The notes under the pieces were generated by a model, which saw only the letters and a program-made list of their open reading frames with translations, searched no databases and had not been told where the DNA came from. This document shows positions 11,801 to 23,674 of a stretch of DNA of 64,000 bases, piece after piece. Both the position numbers and the translations under genes were made by a program. The stretch's first letter is position 1. Every line of letters begins with the position of its first letter. Origin of the DNA: Mycogone perniciosa (Eukaryota > Ascomycota > Sordariomycetes > Hypocreales > Hypocreaceae); assembly GCA_025331125.1 (NCBI GenBank), contig JAOALB010000113.1, forward strand, positions 124,001 through 188,000, written 5' to 3'.

Positions 11801-14800
11801 CATCATCCTCTTGGTTCTGAGTGAGAAACAAGTGCGTCTTCGTCAAGAGATGGCCAAGTTGGTCACGGAGATCGTGAAGCCGTTCGTAAACGGGATCACT
11901 GGGACTCAGGAGATATCCGGCTCTATACCGATACTGAGGACGTAGCTCCTCATCTTCAGCAACTTCAGCCAGTGGGTCATCGTCCATCAACAGGTCATCA
12001 TCCACGTCGTCCTCATCAACATCCATGTCGATATTGTCGTTACCACCCTCCTGACTGCTGGTGTCGCCAGATACGCGCCTGGGATCAAACAGTGTAGCCA
12101 TGCCCGATGTAACCAGACGAATCTGTTGCATGAGTCTAGAGACCTCATCAGACCACTCCTTATTCTTGCCTTTTCTGCTCACTGGCGGGTTATCACTCAA
12201 TAGAAGCTCTAGTTGCTCGGTGGCGGATTTAATTTGCGATGCGAAGAGTTCAACAGCGAACTCGATCTCAGGAGGCGAGGGCTGATGCCATCGAATGGTC
12301 AGGTCAGCAGGTGAAGTCGTTTTGCCCCAGTCCGTAACATCAAGTCCTCTCCTAATAACATCAGGTTCGTACAAGGCGTGGTCGATGGGGTATGTATGCG
12401 TCAAGTTTAATAAAAGGTGGTGAATGTAGTTGGAGGTAAGAATAGTGGGCAATCCCCGGCATTTCTCTTGCATGTAATCGGCAATTCCGAGCAATTCATC
12501 CTTGTAATTCAGCACCTCCCTGCCAACATGAACCACTGCCATGGCAAGCATGCTAACATGCCAAACCAAAGCCCGGTCTCTTGGCAAATAGTCGGTGCCA
12601 CTTGTGCGATCTGACGCCGCATTGTTGAGGTTGATCTCGTTCCGAATATTGATCACAAGCATAGGTATGAACACCTTCAGAGTCTTCTCTGGGTTGACCC
12701 TGCAGAGAGCATTTAATATCCAGGCCATAGCATCCCGTGCCTGGTGGACAACGTGGGTCGACACAAAGGTGGCAATCTTTTCCAGAGTCATATCGAAAAG
12801 TTCCGGTGATAACGACGCAAACAAGGGGGAAAGAGCTGCAGGTAAGGCGTTGATCACGTTGTCCTCAGGGGTTCCTCCCCGGACCTGGTTGGCATCCGGG
12901 AGATTCTCTAGCAGGGTGAAAACCTTGCCTAGGAACATCAGGATGAACTCGCCAAAACCTGCCGTGGAAGATCTGAGGATATTGGCCTCATCCTCATCAC
13001 TGAGCTCCGTATTGTAATCAATCTTGACATTTTGACCCTCGAGCTCCATGCGATCCATCTCTCCTTGTACCCATTCCATGGCAAGAGTTGTATCGTGGAT
13101 ATGGCTGCCCTCCTTTGTCATTGGAACCATGGGGATGCTGTATGCAACACTCTGAATGAAATTCAGCGTATACTGTGTCTTGTTGAGATCGTTGGCATCG
13201 ATACCTGGGAGAGCGAGGGCCAACAATGCTGTAATGTGACAGCGATATCCCTTGAGCTTGGACATTATGTTGGCAATCATCTGCAAGCCATTCAAACTTG
13301 AGGTGGTCCTGTGAACCTCAACCAGACCCTGAAGACTAGGGTAGAACCGCTGCAATGCTCCTGGGAGCACTAGGTCGGGCTCAAGGTATGCTAGGCCTTG
13401 CAGCGCATTATAGTAGCAATGCGAAACCCGGCTACTCTTTGAGAACAGACCCATAAAGGTGATCTCTTTGAGTGATGCTACAAATCGCTTCTTCAAGGCA
13501 TCATTGATTTTGCGATCTTGTGGGATGTCAAGCTCCCCACTCTGCTCACGGTTCCACCGGGATACAAAGGCGTCGGTTAAGAACAGTGTTAGCTGGCCCA
13601 GCAACATTGTCCACGCGCCCTGGTTCGAAGGATGGAAAAAAGTATCGATTGACTCCATTAGACCTTCCAAACTCGACATGATGGAATCCTCATGATCCAA
13701 ACATATGGGAGAGAGCGAGCTCACAATCCACCAGGCCATCATGTACGCCACAGGGTACTTCTTCTTATCCTTTTCGAGGTATATACCAGCCCCGGATAGA
13801 TAGTCGAGTGGAGTGTATGGGGAGTTGGACTGACCAACGGGGATCTGTGTCAGCTGTAGAATGGCCGTGAAGATGAGGTCTGACTGGGCCTTGGTGAAGA
13901 TGCCATGTTCTGTGAAGGGGACATAGGAGCAGTGAATGTGATCCCTGGCTAGACGAGAAAACAAATCGATGAAGGCAATATCCACAGCCTTGGACCGATT
14001 AATCAAGGACCAAAGGTGGAAGAGAGTCGGGAAGAAGTCTTGAGGATGCGATCCGCGTTCAGACTCGGGGGCGGGATGGCTGGGCAACAAGCCATTGAGG
14101 ACACCTATAACAATGAAGGCATTGGGCAGCTCATTTGTGCTGAAGTAGGGCAAGAACTCCTCCAGCATCACCAGGCGATCTTTGGGATCGAAGTATGTAT
14201 GCGCGTGGGTGGTCAGCTTCAGGAGCTGCTTCACCGATCGCCTTCGATTGGTCTGGTGGGCGGGGACCTCTGAAGGTAGAACCCAGGCTTTGATCTCGCT
14301 CCATAGTGGCCGCCAGTCGAGGATAAGATCCTCGCCAGGTTTTAGATAATGGTTTTTCCTACAGTAGGCAGAGATTGTGGTTAGCTAGTTGTATACGAAG
14401 CAGTATCGAAACAGTTGATCTGATGTACCTTGTTAGAGTCAAGACCATGCGCAAGAAGCGATCCGCAGCAGTGGGATCCAATCCAGGAGCAAGCGCCAGC
14501 GAGTAATAGAGCTTCGCAAGCTTCGCTCGCAAGTCCCTCGTCATCTCAAACTTGAGGTTCAGCCATCCTTGCAGCTCTCTCGTCCAATGGAGAGCTCCAG
14601 GGGAGAAGTCCTCGGCCTGGACGGATATGTACAGCTGCTTGAGGATGCCTTGCAAGGCGGCATCGCGCTGGGCTTCCTCCTCGACCTCAAAGGGCAGCTG
14701 CTGAAAGTATGCAAAGGTTCGAGGGCGGTATCGCTTCTTGTCGTCCTCGTCGGATTTGACGAATGGCAGGCCAGGAGATGTGGCACGAGAGATGGGCTCG

Positions 14801-14892
14801 TAGGCGGCGAAGCTCGTCATGAGATGCGAGGCAGCCGAGGCGTACAAGGCGGCCACGGCGCCGTCGTGGCGGGGGCCGATGTTCTCATCCAT
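8883..14892 (-). CDS. BLM10: Proteasome activator BLM10/PA200
   Basis: Three exons (14892-14429, 14358-8997, 8945-8883; introns 70 and 51 bp) encode 1,962 residues, the usual size for fungal Blm10. The frame is open upstream to about 15060 but has no earlier ATG, so the ATG at 14892 (MDENIGPRHDG) is the start. Recognisable blocks include LHWTRELQGWLNLKFEMTRD near the N-terminus and RKNHYLKPGEDL with LDWRPLW across the first junction. Next comes a very long HEAT-type alpha-solenoid, and an acidic insert lies near DMDVDEDDVDDDLLMDDD. Blm10 caps the 20S core particle and is docked through a C-terminal HbYX motif. Here the protein ends SYFA, with Phe where the penultimate Tyr is expected. That tail is entirely on the last 63-nt exon. 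Nuclear and cytosolic proteasome function follows from the family. Confidence 0.95.
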
Positions 14893-16140
14893 ATCGAACC
14901 AAGGTCGCGCAGCCGAGTGGTCGAGACAGCCAGTCGGTGGTTGAGTGGGTGGGTTGGCTGGCTGGCTGGCTAAAACGGCCGACTCGTTGAAAGCAACGAC
15001 CAGGGTTGGGCGTGCAGGCTGACGGGGTTCAGGAACAGCAATGGGCGACTCCGTGAGCACCCATGGGAAAAGCTACAAATGGGAATAAAAAACGGGAGGC
15101 TCTGCTGAAGCTGGGAAGATGTAGAGGAAGAAGACGAAGAAGAAGAAAACGAGGACGAGGACGAGGAGAATGATGATGATGGTGAGGATGATGGGGGATG
15201 TTTGCTCAAGAGGTCCTGGGGATGAAAAGGAGCGCCCTCAGCCTTGTTAGTGCGTTGACGTTGGGAGTTGTTGGCATGCCTAGCGGTTGCTCACAGCACT
15301 AGCAGCCGTCCGTTTGTGGTGTACGTACGGCGGTCCACGTCAGTATCCGGCAGCCTGCCCTGACCGAACAGAAGCCATATGCGCGTCGCCGGCCATGCGA
15401 GTGATGGGTAATTCCGGACTGGCCGATAGAGCAATGAGGACAGTTTGCTGTGAACCACTAATAATATTTACCTACGGAGTACTTCGTACTAGGTAGGTAA
15501 TATCTATGATGTATGGAGCACTTCGTACTGCAGCCAGCATCCAAGACAGTGAAGCCGCATCCAAATGCGAAATGGGTTAGCACTGTAATATGTAGATGCA
15601 CTCCTACTCCGTCCTAGCAATAGTAGTAGCAATACCCCATACAACTCTATCGCCAGCGTGGATCTCTGACTCCATGCCAGATGCACCGTCCCATCGGCGA
15701 CTCCCCGTAGATAGCATAGATCATGTGCACAGGACTATCAGACCGATTCACGCAAGCACCCTTCAGACAAACAAAACCCGTCACATTCACATCGGTCAGA
15801 CCGGATACGACAGCCTCCTCTTTGCGCCAAGCAGCCGTCGGTGGTGAAAGCGTCTTATGATTGGTCTGGAAACCGCATTCACCATCGTACAAACCTGCAG
15901 GACCATTTTGCGAGTGATTGTATAACCTGATATACTGTGACGGTGTGATAGGGGCTGTCAAAGACGTGTCACATTGAGTGTGTGCAACAGTATTTTTGCA
16001 AAGTGAGCGGTGTAAGTCTATATGTCGGTGTCCATTTTGCTTCAATGCGTATCTATACAGGAGTAAATCCTCGCTAATAAAACAGGGGGTATGTGGCAAC
16101 TCGCTCTGAAGCAGTGCCAAAATTGATGCTGGTAGATATG
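14893..16140. other. Intergenic: BLM10 promoter and 3' flank of the next gene
   Basis: The BLM10-proximal part (15110-15190) is a purine-rich, trinucleotide-like stretch (GAAGAAGAC, GAGGACGAG), probably leader. One TACGGAGTA motif lies at 15473-15481, followed by related TTCGTACT sequences to 15532. A 187-codon open frame with an ATG at 16210 (minus, to 15647) overlaps the end of the neighbouring gene and is discussed under findings. Confidence 0.5.
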
Positions 16141-17760
16141 CTATGAAACCCTTGGGGACTTGGGATGATGAAATAGCCTGTGTGTAAACCGCCGCACTCT
16201 CAATCTGCATGTAGTTATCTCTTCCTCCATCTTTAGCTCCGTACTATGCTTCTCATTTACATCTATTTCTGTCACTGCGGATGCCTCCCTTCTCCTCCTC
16301 ATAAACTCGCTACCCGTTGATACAGCCCGCCTAAGCATTCCTGCATTGGGGTGACGAGGTGCTGGAGCGTCCTGGGAGATATTCTGAGGACATGATGGCG
16401 AAGCCGGCGGAGTCGCTGTGCCGGAGCTGCCATGGCCGATAGGGAATGTGTTGGATCGTCCCGAGCTCCCACTGCTTATGCTGCAATACTGCGACATCAC
16501 TCGTGTCAATTTTGGAGTCGCCGACGCAGGCCAGCCTTTTTGTCGTAGACTGATCCAGATGCCCGTGGCCAACATCAGTGTCTTGATTTCTTCGGGAACT
16601 TGGATTGCTGTCCGCTCCTCCACAGTGCTATTCGGCAGAGGCGTCTCTTCAATGATGCTGTTGATATCAGACCCAAATGAGCGTGTTGGCGGATAGCGGC
16701 CACTTGATGTGGACATGGTATTGTATGTGTCAAAGATGTCAAGTTGCGTCGATGTAAGGACCCCCTGGATCGGATGCCTGCGTGTCGAGGGATCTATGAG
16801 ACTGAAGGTCCATTTGTGGTCTGGTGGAGGGGGAGAGGCTGATGTCGCTGCAGCATTGGCAGACGCCCAGCTTCCTCGAGGTGACGTCAGGTTTCTCTTT
16901 ACCCACCGAGCCTTGATTACTCTTCCTTTGTCGTTCAAATACGTGAATTCATATGATCCATTGGCCATGGGACTGGTGGCCCACGTCGAGCCATCTTGGA
17001 AGACAATTTCGGCATGGTCATCATCCACCATGGTGCTGACAACAGCAAGAACCTCCTTGTGGTCCAGGCTGCTGCTATCTGCGTCGTCGGTGGCATGTGA
17101 AGTGCCATAATCCTCGCTGCGGACTAAAAGAAGGTCGTTCTGGCCAAGATAGGGTTTCGCCCTGAACATGCGAGGGAAGCGTTTGGCCAACTTGGGGATA
17201 ATGATGGATCCGGCAATTAGACTTGATGGGACAACATCGAATGCTGGGATTGCACGTTTCTCGCCTAATTCCTGAAGTTGAAGCAACACCCGAGGACGAA
17301 TCTGCACAAAGCTTCGCTGTTTCGTCCGGAGTTGTGGTGCAGGATATGCTAAAGCAAAGCGAGTAGACTTTCGTGGTGCCCGCTTTTGTTTCTTCTGGCG
17401 GCTCGAATCGGTTCGGTCACTCAACTCAGATCCAACCAGGGACTCTTCATCCTCACTTGGCAAGGTGGATGGCACCATGTCCGATTCTGGTTCGCGAAAT
17501 CTGACCGTGTGCGGCGTGGCATCGGACGTGGTACGTCGTCTATTAGAAAGAGAGGAATGGCGCGGAGGCTCACTTAGAGATATCGTCCGGGTTCGGGGTG
17601 CATCTGTCGGACTCGTACGAGAGGGAATTGGAGAGGATTGGCGTGAAATCGACTCGATGGCTGCAGGTAAAAAAGAGAAACGCCTGGGTGGAGGTTGAGG
17701 AGTCGGTTGGGGGTCTGAGTATTCATGGCCATGAAGGCCAGCTCCTGAATGGACAAACAT
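16141..17760 (-). CDS. Conserved fungal protein of unknown function (Ser/Pro-rich, basic core)
   Basis: A single exon of 539 residues starts at the ATG at 17760 (MFVHSGAGLHGHEYS). The frame extends a little further upstream but only with non-ATG codons. Residues 20-125 are Ser/Thr/Pro-rich and probably disordered. A basic stretch follows (RQKKQKRAPRKSTRF), then a well-ordered region starting RSFVQIRPRVLLQLQEL. That region includes IPKLAKRFPRMFRAKP and a beta-rich segment (VFQDGSTWATSPMANGSYEF, KARWVKRN). I recognise this arrangement as a protein family conserved across filamentous ascomycetes without assigned function. The C-terminal 150 residues are again low-complexity, ending in a basic helix (CRLRVRRFTHRLFHH). 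No catalytic motif or membrane segment is evident. Confidence 0.8.
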   Translation of the reverse strand: MFVHSGAGLHGHEYSDPQPTPQPPPRRFSFLPAAIESISRQSSPIPSRTSPTDAPRTRTISLSEPPRHSSLSNRRRTTSDATPHTVRFREPESDMVPSTLPSEDEESLVGSELSDRTDSSRQKKQKRAPRKSTRFALAYPAPQLRTKQRSFVQIRPRVLLQLQELGEKRAIPAFDVVPSSLIAGSIIIPKLAKRFPRMFRAKPYLGQNDLLLVRSEDYGTSHATDDADSSSLDHKEVLAVVSTMVDDDHAEIVFQDGSTWATSPMANGSYEFTYLNDKGRVIKARWVKRNLTSPRGSWASANAAATSASPPPPDHKWTFSLIDPSTRRHPIQGVLTSTQLDIFDTYNTMSTSSGRYPPTRSFGSDINSIIEETPLPNSTVEERTAIQVPEEIKTLMLATGIWISLRQKGWPASATPKLTRVMSQYCSISSGSSGRSNTFPIGHGSSGTATPPASPSCPQNISQDAPAPRHPNAGMLRRAVSTGSEFMRRRREASAVTEIDVNEKHSTELKMEEEITTCRLRVRRFTHRLFHHPKSPRVS

Positions 17761-20700
17761 ATCTGGCAGCTTGACGAAGATGCGCAGTATATCTGCCCTG
17801 GAATCAATGAGAAGCAAGATGGCCAGGGCAGAATTGGAGGATCGGCGGCTTCATGCGGACCACAGGGCCAGTATCTAGGTGATGGAGCGCGTAAACGATT
17901 GGAAGAGGTCTCGCTGGGGAACGATTCGACGCCGGATAGAAAGAGAGGGAGGGATGGGGATCCCGAGATAGCCAGATGCCAAAGGGCAAAGGGCAAAGTC
18001 ACAAAAAAAGAACGTTTGGTATCGCTGGATCTGGCGTAGTAGGAACGGTAGTCGGGGTGACGACGTCGACGCAAGCGGAAGGATCACGGAAGGCACTCAG
18101 GAGAACGAGATGCTCCCTCGATGAAAAGAAGCGACCGGCGCATATAGTAGTAGTAATACACGAATTGGATGTCGGTGAGGAGAATCAGAGGTTCTGCCGT
18201 CACGCCTGGTGATGTGAAGCGGAGAAGATGCCCCGTACTCCAGGTACTGGCGGCAGAAGAGCTGAAAGTCGCTCTGTTGATATGGTGGTGAAGGAAAAAA
18301 AAGGCGGAAAGTTTGTCGAAGAAGCGGGAAGGTCGAGGCGTGGAGGTGCAGACGCGACAGTCCTTATTTAGCGGGACAGGGGAGGTCTATGCGGTGAAAA
18401 AAAAATTCAGAGAAAAAGGCATAACACATTAAAACACCAAAGGACTTGCTTTAAATCGCACGACAGCGAAATGGCTTGTTTGTCCGTTCGCGAAACTGGA
18501 GAATAACGACAGTTGATTTGGAGGAACGCGAGCGAAGGAACACGGCTGGCTGGCATGTGTATGGGATCTATGAGGTGAGATCAACACGCATAGTGGTGTG
18601 TCTGTGTTGTTAATGCTGCTACTAATAGTCGCAACCTGCAATCCAGCCGCACTCCCTTCTCGGCAGATTTGTCCACCGAGTCCGTCCGTATGCCCGTTCT
18701 GAACCCAGATTCCTCTTCCGGCAGAGGTTGTGGCCGATTAGAGTGGATAGTGAGACAAACTCACGACGTTATCACCAAGAGTGGTCTGATGGTCTGTAAG
18801 TGAAGATGCCTAGGTACTTCAGTTTCCTACGCAGCACGGCTTACGTATGTATGATTTATGAGCACTTATAGGTCAGGTGGTACGGAGTATTGACGGACAT
18901 GAACTGGACTCACATCGTTTCTCTTCACCGACATGCCGACATGCAACCTCGCAAAGTGCCGACGTATTCGGATTCGCTACTACCTGATTGCTTGTTAGGC
19001 ATGCTTTGTCAATTGTGGATGCTCCCAACGCAGATCAGTCCCTACATTGGTCAGACGCGGACCGATTGGCCCGTGTTTCCGAGCCAAATGCAGACAGGGA
19101 TCGATCAAGACGGACTGTCCAATCGATCAGTTGATGATGGGGCACATGGCAGATCCGAGCGTGGAAGCATCGGGACATGGATTCCCCTGCAGAACGGGAC
19201 TGTTGGACGGCGTACCCGAGTACTCGTAGGTAAGCTGCTGGTAGGTAGACATGTCATTTTGGGACAATACTGAATACTCGTACATAGTACCACCTGTACC
19301 AAAATAGTGGTGGCCGCCATTAACGTAACAGTACCAGTCCAACACATTCCGGTCCAAAAAAATAACTTCTTTTCTCCCTACAGTCGGTCAGGATTGTTTC
19401 TGTACCACTAGTTCAAGTATCCGTGTTGTAAAAATGGAACACAGTGACCCAGCTCCGAGTCTTCCGGAATGTCTGCCGTTTTTGAAGTTGACGTCGGCGC
19501 GTTCAAGGAGCCGATCCCTCCGACGGTGTTTAACGACTTGTGTCGAATGATTGAGCGAGCATAATGATGGCTGCCGCGAGGGGATACTAATAGGCCGACG
19601 CGAACCTAAAAAAGTTATAACTAGTATGGAGTACGAAGTACGAAGTAGTATCTTATTTTTGACTAGGCTGAAAATGGGTAGGAAAGAAATTCTGGAGAAA
19701 AATGGACCAGAACCTTACGAGTATGTACTTCAGCGATTCTATCCTGACATCTGCTGGTCACGAGTGGGACGGGAAAAAATTCCATCATTCGCCCTACGGA
19801 ACCGATTCCGCGGACCCGATAATTTACTCGTAGATGTGACCTCATTTGAGCGTTGAAGCATCCACATCTGTAGCTTGTCACCTTCGGACTCTTTAACCGT
19901 CCGAATTCCTGGCAACGAACTGTGGAAAGGTCAATAATTTCCCCCTTTCCCTTAGCCAGCCCGCATACTCTTCCTTGTACTACAGTATGCTAAAGGTGTG
20001 TGATGTAAGTGCTGGTTTAACTTGCTCAGGCGTAAGTCAGATAACTGGTTCCTCCTGCAGAGCTAGGAAAGCCAAATGTGCGAAAATGAACCGTTTCGCG
20101 AAGAAGCAAACATGAAATGCAAATGTATCTCTCGCCTGGGGTCACGAGCTGAATGACGTTACCCAGCTATTGTCAGCCATGGGAGCCAAATGGATGTTAC
20201 ATCTCCGACAACCGACAACTGAAAACGCGGCCAAAAGTGCCTAACGACAACGGCACTAATACAGCCAGCCACTCATCTCATCCATCTCACTTCTGCCGTG
20301 GCAACCTGACAATTCACAAGTTGCTAGTGCCCCGTTGACACGTACATCCTTGAGTGAGATGGCGGCAATAGTACTCCGTACGGCCGATAGTATTATTGCC
20401 AACTTCTGGTCTAAGTCAGGGCGAATTCTTACAAACAGTCAGCCACATTCTTTAAATAAATGCCCCACCATTTATAATACTATCTTCATTAAATATCCAT
20501 GCTTTTTGCTTTGTAATACACGGACGGAGTACTCCGTATATACTTGAAGGTTGAGGACCTGTCTCACATCCAACCCTAACCCTGGTAGTTGACCTTTCCT
20601 TACATAGACCTACCCGGTCTCAACTCAATTCGTCTGCACCACAGAACTCCACAAGGTTGAAGTTCCATCATAATTCGTATGCGTTCCGGCATGACTCTGC

Positions 20701-20952
20701 AGTTGTGTGATGTGACGCTTGGCATCGATGGTATAGGAAGGAGAATAGTAATTGATTGCAACCTCCGCGTGTAGATGACTCACGAGATGAAGCAGCAATT
20801 CCACAATAGGTAGTTAATATTCGAAAAACTAGATTATATAGGCCCCAAGGACATCGTGAGGATATTATCAACATATTCACTCGAATCTTTACTCGGCATC
20901 TTAAAGATGTCTATTTCATTTGATCAAAGTCCACAGTGCTCTAGTTATCAAT
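17761..20952. other. Gene-poor interval, 3.2 kb
   Basis: The left part is the promoter and leader of the gene ending at 16141. The rest contains no gene I can support. Copies of TACGGAGTA/TACTCCGTA lie at 18881-18889 and 20372-20380, and a near-perfect palindrome is at 20524-20537. A related GGAGTACGAAGTACGAAG stretch is near 19628. A two-unit CCCTAA sequence at 20572-20585 is too short to call telomeric. Overlapping open frames around 18890-19360 on both strands look accidental. Confidence 0.45.
20524..20537. repeat. Best copy of the dispersed palindrome ACGGAGTACTCCGT
   Basis: A perfect 14-bp inverted repeat. It is the fullest copy of a half-site (TACGGAGTA) that recurs through the intergenic DNA of the window. 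Confidence 0.85.
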
Positions 20953-21497
20953 ATGGCAGATTCCCAACCCTTCTGTTTCCCAGTGACGGTACTTCAAAAC
21001 AAGAGAGTGAAGCTCCTACCCTTTTGCGTATGCCACGGTCCAATTCATTCATAAACAGACCTGCATCTAATCTAACCGATAGTCTAAACTCCATGCTCCC
21101 AAATTCTTCGAACTTACCCGCTATCATCCCGAACTGTATGCACATACAGCCAACGGGCCCTACGATTCGACACGGCCGCCACGGCGCTTTTGCTGTAGAA
21201 TGCGCTAGACAGCCTCGCCGAAGGAGGACTTGCATTATGCCAGGTGGAGTGGCACAGCAGCACGCAGAACGTGGCGTCTATAAAAGTCGCCGAGAAGCTG
21301 GGCTTTGATATAATTGGAACAGTTGAGTACGAGCGGATATTGCAGCAGGGGGAGTCCTGGGTAAGGTTGGCAACGGGAGGGAGAATGCGCCTCGGGGAAA
21401 GCCTGGTGACCTTTGGAGAGACCTGGTTATGTTCAGCGTGACGTGGGAAAAGTGGCGAGATGGCGTGAAGGAGAGGGTTAGTAAATTGCTCGAATAA
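20953..21497 (+). pseudogene. Decayed GNAT N-acetyltransferase (RimJ/RimL type)
   Basis: The start (MADSQPFCFPVTVLQNKRVK), a GT-AG intron (21028-21082) and a second exon (KFFELTRYHPELYAH, then GPYDST) match the N-terminus of a fungal GNAT family. The next recognisable block is LLL-stop-NALDSLAEGGL then VEWHSSTQNVASIKVAEKLGF, the C-terminal acetyl-CoA side of the fold. Three lesions are visible. The central part of the domain between GPYDST and LLL is missing, with a change of frame. A TAG at 21196-21198 stands where Gln (CAG) is expected. A further frameshift lies between YERILQQG and the tail DLWRDLVMFSVTWEKWRDG, which ends at a TAA at 21495-21497. The CAG to TAG change is C-to-T at CpA, the type produced by RIP, but one site proves nothing. 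Confidence 0.82.
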
Positions 21498-22108
21498 AGG
21501 GGTTCCATGCTATTGCATGTCGATCATGCCCGTGACTAAACGGAATGGGAGAGAAATCTGGGGGAGACAGTTTGGCTGTGCTTTAGCACAAGAGCTTGTC
21601 ATCTGATGGTCTGCATGTGCTGATTGACTCAGATTGAGGCGTGGAACTGTAAAAGCGAATACGATGGGCTGACAGCACGTGAACAAGATCAATGTCGGGA
21701 ACAGTATGGGGTATGCATGCCCCTGAGTCACGGAACCCTACCATGCTGTCTATCATAAATTGATTCGAGGTTTATGTCGTTGTGCTTTGTGAGATTTCTC
21801 AGGACATCGCTATTCAACCAGCGGTAACGGATACTATGTACGGAGCACCTAGGTGCTATACTTTGTAGATGCTGGGGAAAAGAGTGGCTCTTATTATTAC
21901 ACCCCCCGCCATTATAGTAATAATCGGATAATCCGCGGACCCCTGTCGCAAAGATAAGATCTTGATCCCATCACCAAAAGCACCCCGAATTGGACAGCTT
22001 CCATACCTAAACTTAATCGGCTCGCTATGACTCGCATAAGCATGGTCGCAAGAGCCAATTCCCACTCATAAACCGTCGCTTCACTGGTAGTTTGCGACGC
22101 TATTCACC
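21498..22108. other. Intergenic before the LYR gene
   Basis: 611 bp, the likely promoter of the LYR-motif gene. A degenerate GTACGGAGCACC copy of the dispersed motif is near 21839. Nothing else is recognised. Confidence 0.45.
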
Positions 22109-23375
22109 ATGGCGCGCTCGCCTTTCATCGCGGCCCGCAATTCGCGGCATCGGACAGCTGCTCTGGCCTTGTATCGTGCGCTTATCCGAACCGCAAGTCG
22201 AGTCCCTCTACCGCAAGATGGGCAACAATCGGGGCCTGTTGGGCCTATTGTCCAGATTGTGAGGAAGAGGTTTGCGAAGAACAGGCCATATACCAGCCCC
22301 AGACTCATTTACGCCGCCATGACTGCGGGATACAAGGTACAATCCTCCACCACAAGAAATTGGTATATCCAGCTTGCGCTCTGGCTAACACAAAGAATAG
22401 TTCCTCACACTCCTAACCAAAGCTCAAACCCCGGACTCCCCCGAACATACCCAAATCATAAACCACATCAACGACCTCCGCGCAACCTCAGATGCCTCCC
22501 GCGCCGCCTCCCGTGCTCGACGAAAACCCGCGAACCTCCCTCCCTCTCCCCTCCTCATCAACGTCACAAAGCCCGGCGAACCACCAAACTACATATCCGA
22601 AATCCTCCCCAGACCTAAATCTTCCCTCCAAGGCGACCGAAAGGTCCCTGTCCTCTGCGCCACCGCGGATGGCCAGCCCTTTCTGCGGATTAAGAGCCAC
22701 CAGCCACGAGCGCTGTCTAAGATGGTGGGTTTAAAGGGAAGGGTCTTCTCCCAGCGGATTATCCAAATCTTGCAAATCGACGATGAATTAGCCCCCCGTG
22801 CGGCCCTTGAGGATGAGTGGGATAGACTTATGGACGATCTGATAAAGAAGGAGAACAAGCGTGGGAGCGAAAAACAACCGGTGGAGTCTGACAATCACAC
22901 CAAAATGACGTTTAGTTGGAGCCTTCAGTTGTCGCGATTATGGTGGGAATGGAAGGTTGAAAAGACGTGGGAAGATTGGGTCGCCAGGGGCAGGGCACTT
23001 CATCACCTCGTGGAGGAGGAGAGAGCTCTATCGGAGCAAGAAAAAGGCGGCAATTCAGGCAAGGAGCCTACCGGAGATGCCTCTCCTGAAGACAAGTCGC
23101 AGAAGAAGGCGTATAATGGGCCCCGACCCAATGTAGCCCTGTTTGGAACGCCCCCATTGCCGCTTATAGAAGCCCTCAATGGCAAACTGCCAGACGCATC
23201 AAAGGTCGGCCAGGAAGACCAAAGTGATCCATTCACTTCACCAGCGTGGCAGATCTTAGTGGAATCGCAGCAATGGAGGATGCTGAAGTGGGCACAAAAG
23301 AATGCTGCTGGTCTAGATAGCTCTGGGTCCTTTGACAATCCATGGACAAGGCGACACAAAGAGGAGGAGAAATAA
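22109..23375 (+). CDS. LYR-motif (Complex1_LYR-like) protein
   Basis: Two exons (22109-22336, 22401-23375; 64-bp intron, phase 0) give 400 residues. The N-terminus (MARSPFIAARNSRHRTAALA) is basic and lacks acidic residues, as in mitochondrial presequences. It runs directly into ALYRALIR, the LYR tripeptide that defines this family, with the helical continuation IVQIVRKRFAKNRPYTSP. LYR proteins act in mitochondria as adaptors in Fe-S cluster delivery or as assembly factors for respiratory complexes and mitoribosomes. The rest of the protein is long for a LYR protein. It contains a Trp-rich segment (LSRLWWEWKVEKTWEDWV, about residues 275-292), an acidic linker and a C-terminal block (PAWQILVESQQWRMLKWAQ). 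Its exact partner cannot be inferred. Confidence 0.8.
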
Positions 23376-23674
23376 GGTAATACTTCTATGATACCTATAT
23401 GGAGTACATTGGCTATGACTGTACTATATCACGATAGCATCTGAAAGGCGCTGGCGTTTTGGGTATGAGGTTAAATTTAGAATGCTTAGAGGGCACTAAA
23501 TAGGATAGACCAAAAAACAACTGTCTTGACACACAATTCTGATAGTACTAGTCCGTTCCCAGCCAGATATATCTTTTAATGCACCCCTCCAACACCATGC
23601 GCTTTCACAAAATGCATTTTCCAAACCATTCTATGCCATTTTCGTCACTTCCAACTCTTGATCCACCAATCTGC

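Noticed and set aside
12595..13017. Plus-strand open frames inside BLM10
   Set aside because: Antisense shadows of a strongly supported coding exon.
14893..15060. N-terminal extension of BLM10 reaching 15060
   Set aside because: The upstream part of the open frame contains no ATG and is bounded by a stop. The first ATG is at 14892.
18890..19357. Overlapping open frames on both strands in the gene-poor region
   Set aside because: No splice-supported model and no recognisable motif. The minus-strand frame begins with a non-ATG codon.
20572..20585. CCCTAACCCT resembling telomere repeats (also AACCCTAACCCC near 29453)
   Set aside because: Only about two units in each place, within ordinary intergenic DNA. 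This is too short to mean an interstitial telomere.
17761..22108. Possible transposon or RIP-degraded island in the gene-poor interval
   Set aside because: No terminal repeats, no transposase or reverse-transcriptase similarity, and no strong AT enrichment were seen by eye.
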